Part shown: one piece after another, positions 62,646 to 64,000 of the stretch
Layout of the letters: each line of letters starts with the position of its first letter
How positions within the stretch are numbered: position 1 is the first letter of the stretch
DNA from: JBFWUW01 sp050247075
GTDB lineage: Bacteria; Planctomycetota; Planctomycetia; Pirellulales; JBFWUW01
Length of the DNA: 64,000 nucleotides
Assembly: GCA_050247075.1 (NCBI GenBank)
Contig: JBFWUW010000025.1
Coordinates: 23,731-87,730, forward strand
Reading direction: 5' to 3'
The notes under the pieces: model-generated
The model's database searches: none
What the model saw: the letters and a program-made list of their open reading frames with translations, nothing else
Told to the model about the DNA's origin: nothing
Program-made: the position numbers and the translations under genes

Positions 62646-63641
62646 ATGCCCCGTTTCAAACCACGCTCCGACTCCGCATTTGGCGGCGATTCCTTCATGG
62701 ATATCGTGGCCAACGTGGTCGGCATTTTGATCATTCTGGTGATCTGCGTGGGGGTCCGCGCCAAGCTGGCCCCGGCTAGCGTGCCGGTGGATGAGCGGGA
62801 TGTCGCGGAAATCGCCGCTATTGGCGACCAGGTGCATGACCTGGAGACGGACGCTGCCCGCACCAGGGCGCGTATGGCCACGTTGGCCAGCGGCGCGGCC
62901 TCGCGGCTTTCCGAGCAGTCTCGGTTGCATCAGCTTTTGGCGGACAAGCGGGACGAACTGGAGGAACTGGGTGCCCATGCCTTGGCGGCCGAAGACCAAC
63001 GGACGGCGTTGCAGAAGGAATACTCGATTGCCTCCGCCTATTTGGAACGCCTCAACCGCGAGCTGGCCGAGGCCCAAAAGCCCAAAGGCAAAACGACCCT
63101 GATCGAGTCGTACCCGACGCCCATCAGCCGCACGGTGGATGGAGACGAAGCCCATTTTCAACTGCTGGAAGGCCGTATCACGTACGTCCCGCTAGAGGAT
63201 TTGCTGTCCAAGCTGCGTTCATCGGCCGTCAATCAAATCTGGAGGTTGAAGGACCAAAGCGAAACGACCGACACCATCGGGCCGATCGGCGGCTTTCGCA
63301 TGCGTTACACCATGGAGCGCGTGGAACTGCACGGCAACGGACGCACCAGCGGCGGAACTTTCGCGCAACTCTCGGAATGGACACTGGTCCCCGTGCAGGG
63401 AAAAATGGGCGAACCGGTCGAACAGGCGCTGGGGGAGCGGTCCAACTTTCGCCGCGCGTTGGCCGGCATCGATCCTCGGTTGACCTCGATCACCATTTGG
63501 ACGTACCCCGACAGCTTCGCCGAGTTCCGTGTGATCAAGAAGGAACTCTTCCGCCTGGGATACGCCACGGCCGGCCGGCCCCTGCCCGAAGGCCACCCCA
63601 TCGGCGGCTCGCCGCAGGGTTCCAAATCGTCCGCGCAATGA
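62646..63641 (+). CDS. Single-TM coiled-coil protein, second ExbD-like partner
   Basis: The 331-residue protein has a basic N-terminus, one membrane helix (about 16-36, SFMDIVANVVGILIILVICVGV), a coiled coil (about 45-145) and a globular C-terminal domain (about 150-320). The topology matches the preceding protein and ExbD/MotB partners; FMDIVANVVGILIIL has the Asp-containing start of the helix expected for a proton site. It is third in the ExbB-like module, but a 126-bp gap with a 7-bp repeat tract separates it from the second gene. No Shine-Dalgarno sequence is visible. Confidence 0.8.
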   Translation: MPRFKPRSDSAFGGDSFMDIVANVVGILIILVICVGVRAKLAPASVPVDERDVAEIAAIGDQVHDLETDAARTRARMATLASGAASRLSEQSRLHQLLADKRDELEELGAHALAAEDQRTALQKEYSIASAYLERLNRELAEAQKPKGKTTLIESYPTPISRTVDGDEAHFQLLEGRITYVPLEDLLSKLRSSAVNQIWRLKDQSETTDTIGPIGGFRMRYTMERVELHGNGRTSGGTFAQLSEWTLVPVQGKMGEPVEQALGERSNFRRALAGIDPRLTSITIWTYPDSFAEFRVIKKELFRLGYATAGRPLPEGHPIGGSPQGSKSSAQ

Positions 63642-64000
63642 CGGTGTGTGGCCGCCGCGCTCTTCTTCGTTGACGGTTTCGCCGCGCGGGCCGCTCCAAG
63701 GTTTTCCTTCGCGCGCTTCCGGCCGAATGGCCCTGGACGATCGATCATTACGCCAGCAGGGGTCCAATCGGCGTTACCTGTTCCAAAATTGCCGTGTTTT
63801 GGGGGGTTGTGGTGCGGGTAAGCGTAGCCGCAAAGCTCCTATCTTGCCGGCTCGATGCGCGGGACCGCGGGCCATCTCCGCGACGGTCGCCGGGCATGGG
63901 GCGTCCCAATTCACCGCCAGCGGCAAGGCGGGAGCCATGCCGCTACGGGGGGCCAATCGGTCTTACCTGTTCCAAAATTGCCGTGTTTTGGGGGGTTGTG
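63642..64000. other. Intergenic region with inverted repeat array, no gene seen
   Basis: This tail carries only the dispersed ~190-bp repeat unit described at 63764-63999. No gene is recognised; a 60-codon minus-strand frame at 63774-63956 is a translation of the repeat. Confidence 0.7.
63764..63999 (-). repeat. Inverted copy of the ~190-bp dispersed repeat unit
   Basis: The 47-bp core recurs in reverse orientation at 63764-63810 and 63953-63999, 189 bp apart. The middle segment closely matches the first unit at 30071-30258 rather than the second. The array continues past the window edge. Confidence 0.92.

Overview
The window looks like part of a Planctomycetota chromosome, most like the Pirellulales. 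It is GC-rich and dense with planctomycete-style proteins: Ser/Thr kinases with a family-typical N-terminal extension, secreted alpha/alpha-toroid proteins, PQQ-propeller giants, DUF1080, DUF1207 and YHYH proteins, an SdrD-type repeat protein with a LEPR-XLL-like N-terminus, and a HINT pretoxin fragment. kdsA implies Kdo synthesis and therefore a Gram-negative type envelope. No rRNA, tRNA, CRISPR array or transposase was recognised.

Layout. 1-14147 (minus): a tight cluster of a PQQ/TPR giant, a secreted toroid, a MoxR ATPase, a DUF58 protein, a BatA-like protein, a VWA/amidotransferase-like membrane protein and a large three-helix membrane protein cut by the window edge. 14685-16280 (plus): an HU-like protein with a strong terminator, then a GT2 glycosyltransferase. 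16315-23773 (minus): a Ser/Thr kinase, a DUF1080 protein, a zinc-ribbon/STN protein and a large pseudokinase with a C-terminal STN-like domain. 24346-27523 (plus): YHYH and DUF1207 proteins. 27524-30597 is a degraded, repeat-rich accessory stretch. It holds a HINT toxin fragment, a small membrane gene between 120-bp direct repeats, and a tandem array of a ~190-bp repeat unit that returns in inverted orientation at the right end of the window. panB follows.

31411-49938 is again on the minus strand: an SdrD/FG-GAP surface protein, a WD40 protein, and a compact probable operon (47800 down to 36635) of toroid, single-TM protein, two ExbD-like proteins, an FHA-PQQ protein, a TPR-fused solute-binding protein and a proline-rich exported protein, with a zinc-ribbon protein upstream. 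49939-51177 has no convincing gene but holds a cloverleaf-like fold and a perfect 17-bp inverted repeat. 51178-63641 is on the plus strand: kdsA overlapping a TPR/transglutaminase-like gene, a kinase-Cache receptor next to an FHA-GAF-cyclase, a KduD-like SDR whose ribosome-binding site lies in a hairpin, and a three-gene ExbB-like motor module with two coiled-coil partners.

The best candidates for undescribed biology are the 36635-47800 operon, the 59191-63641 ExbB-like module, the ~190-bp repeat family, and the toxin/membrane-gene cassette with its direct repeats. All functional claims come from motif recognition by eye; no search was run.
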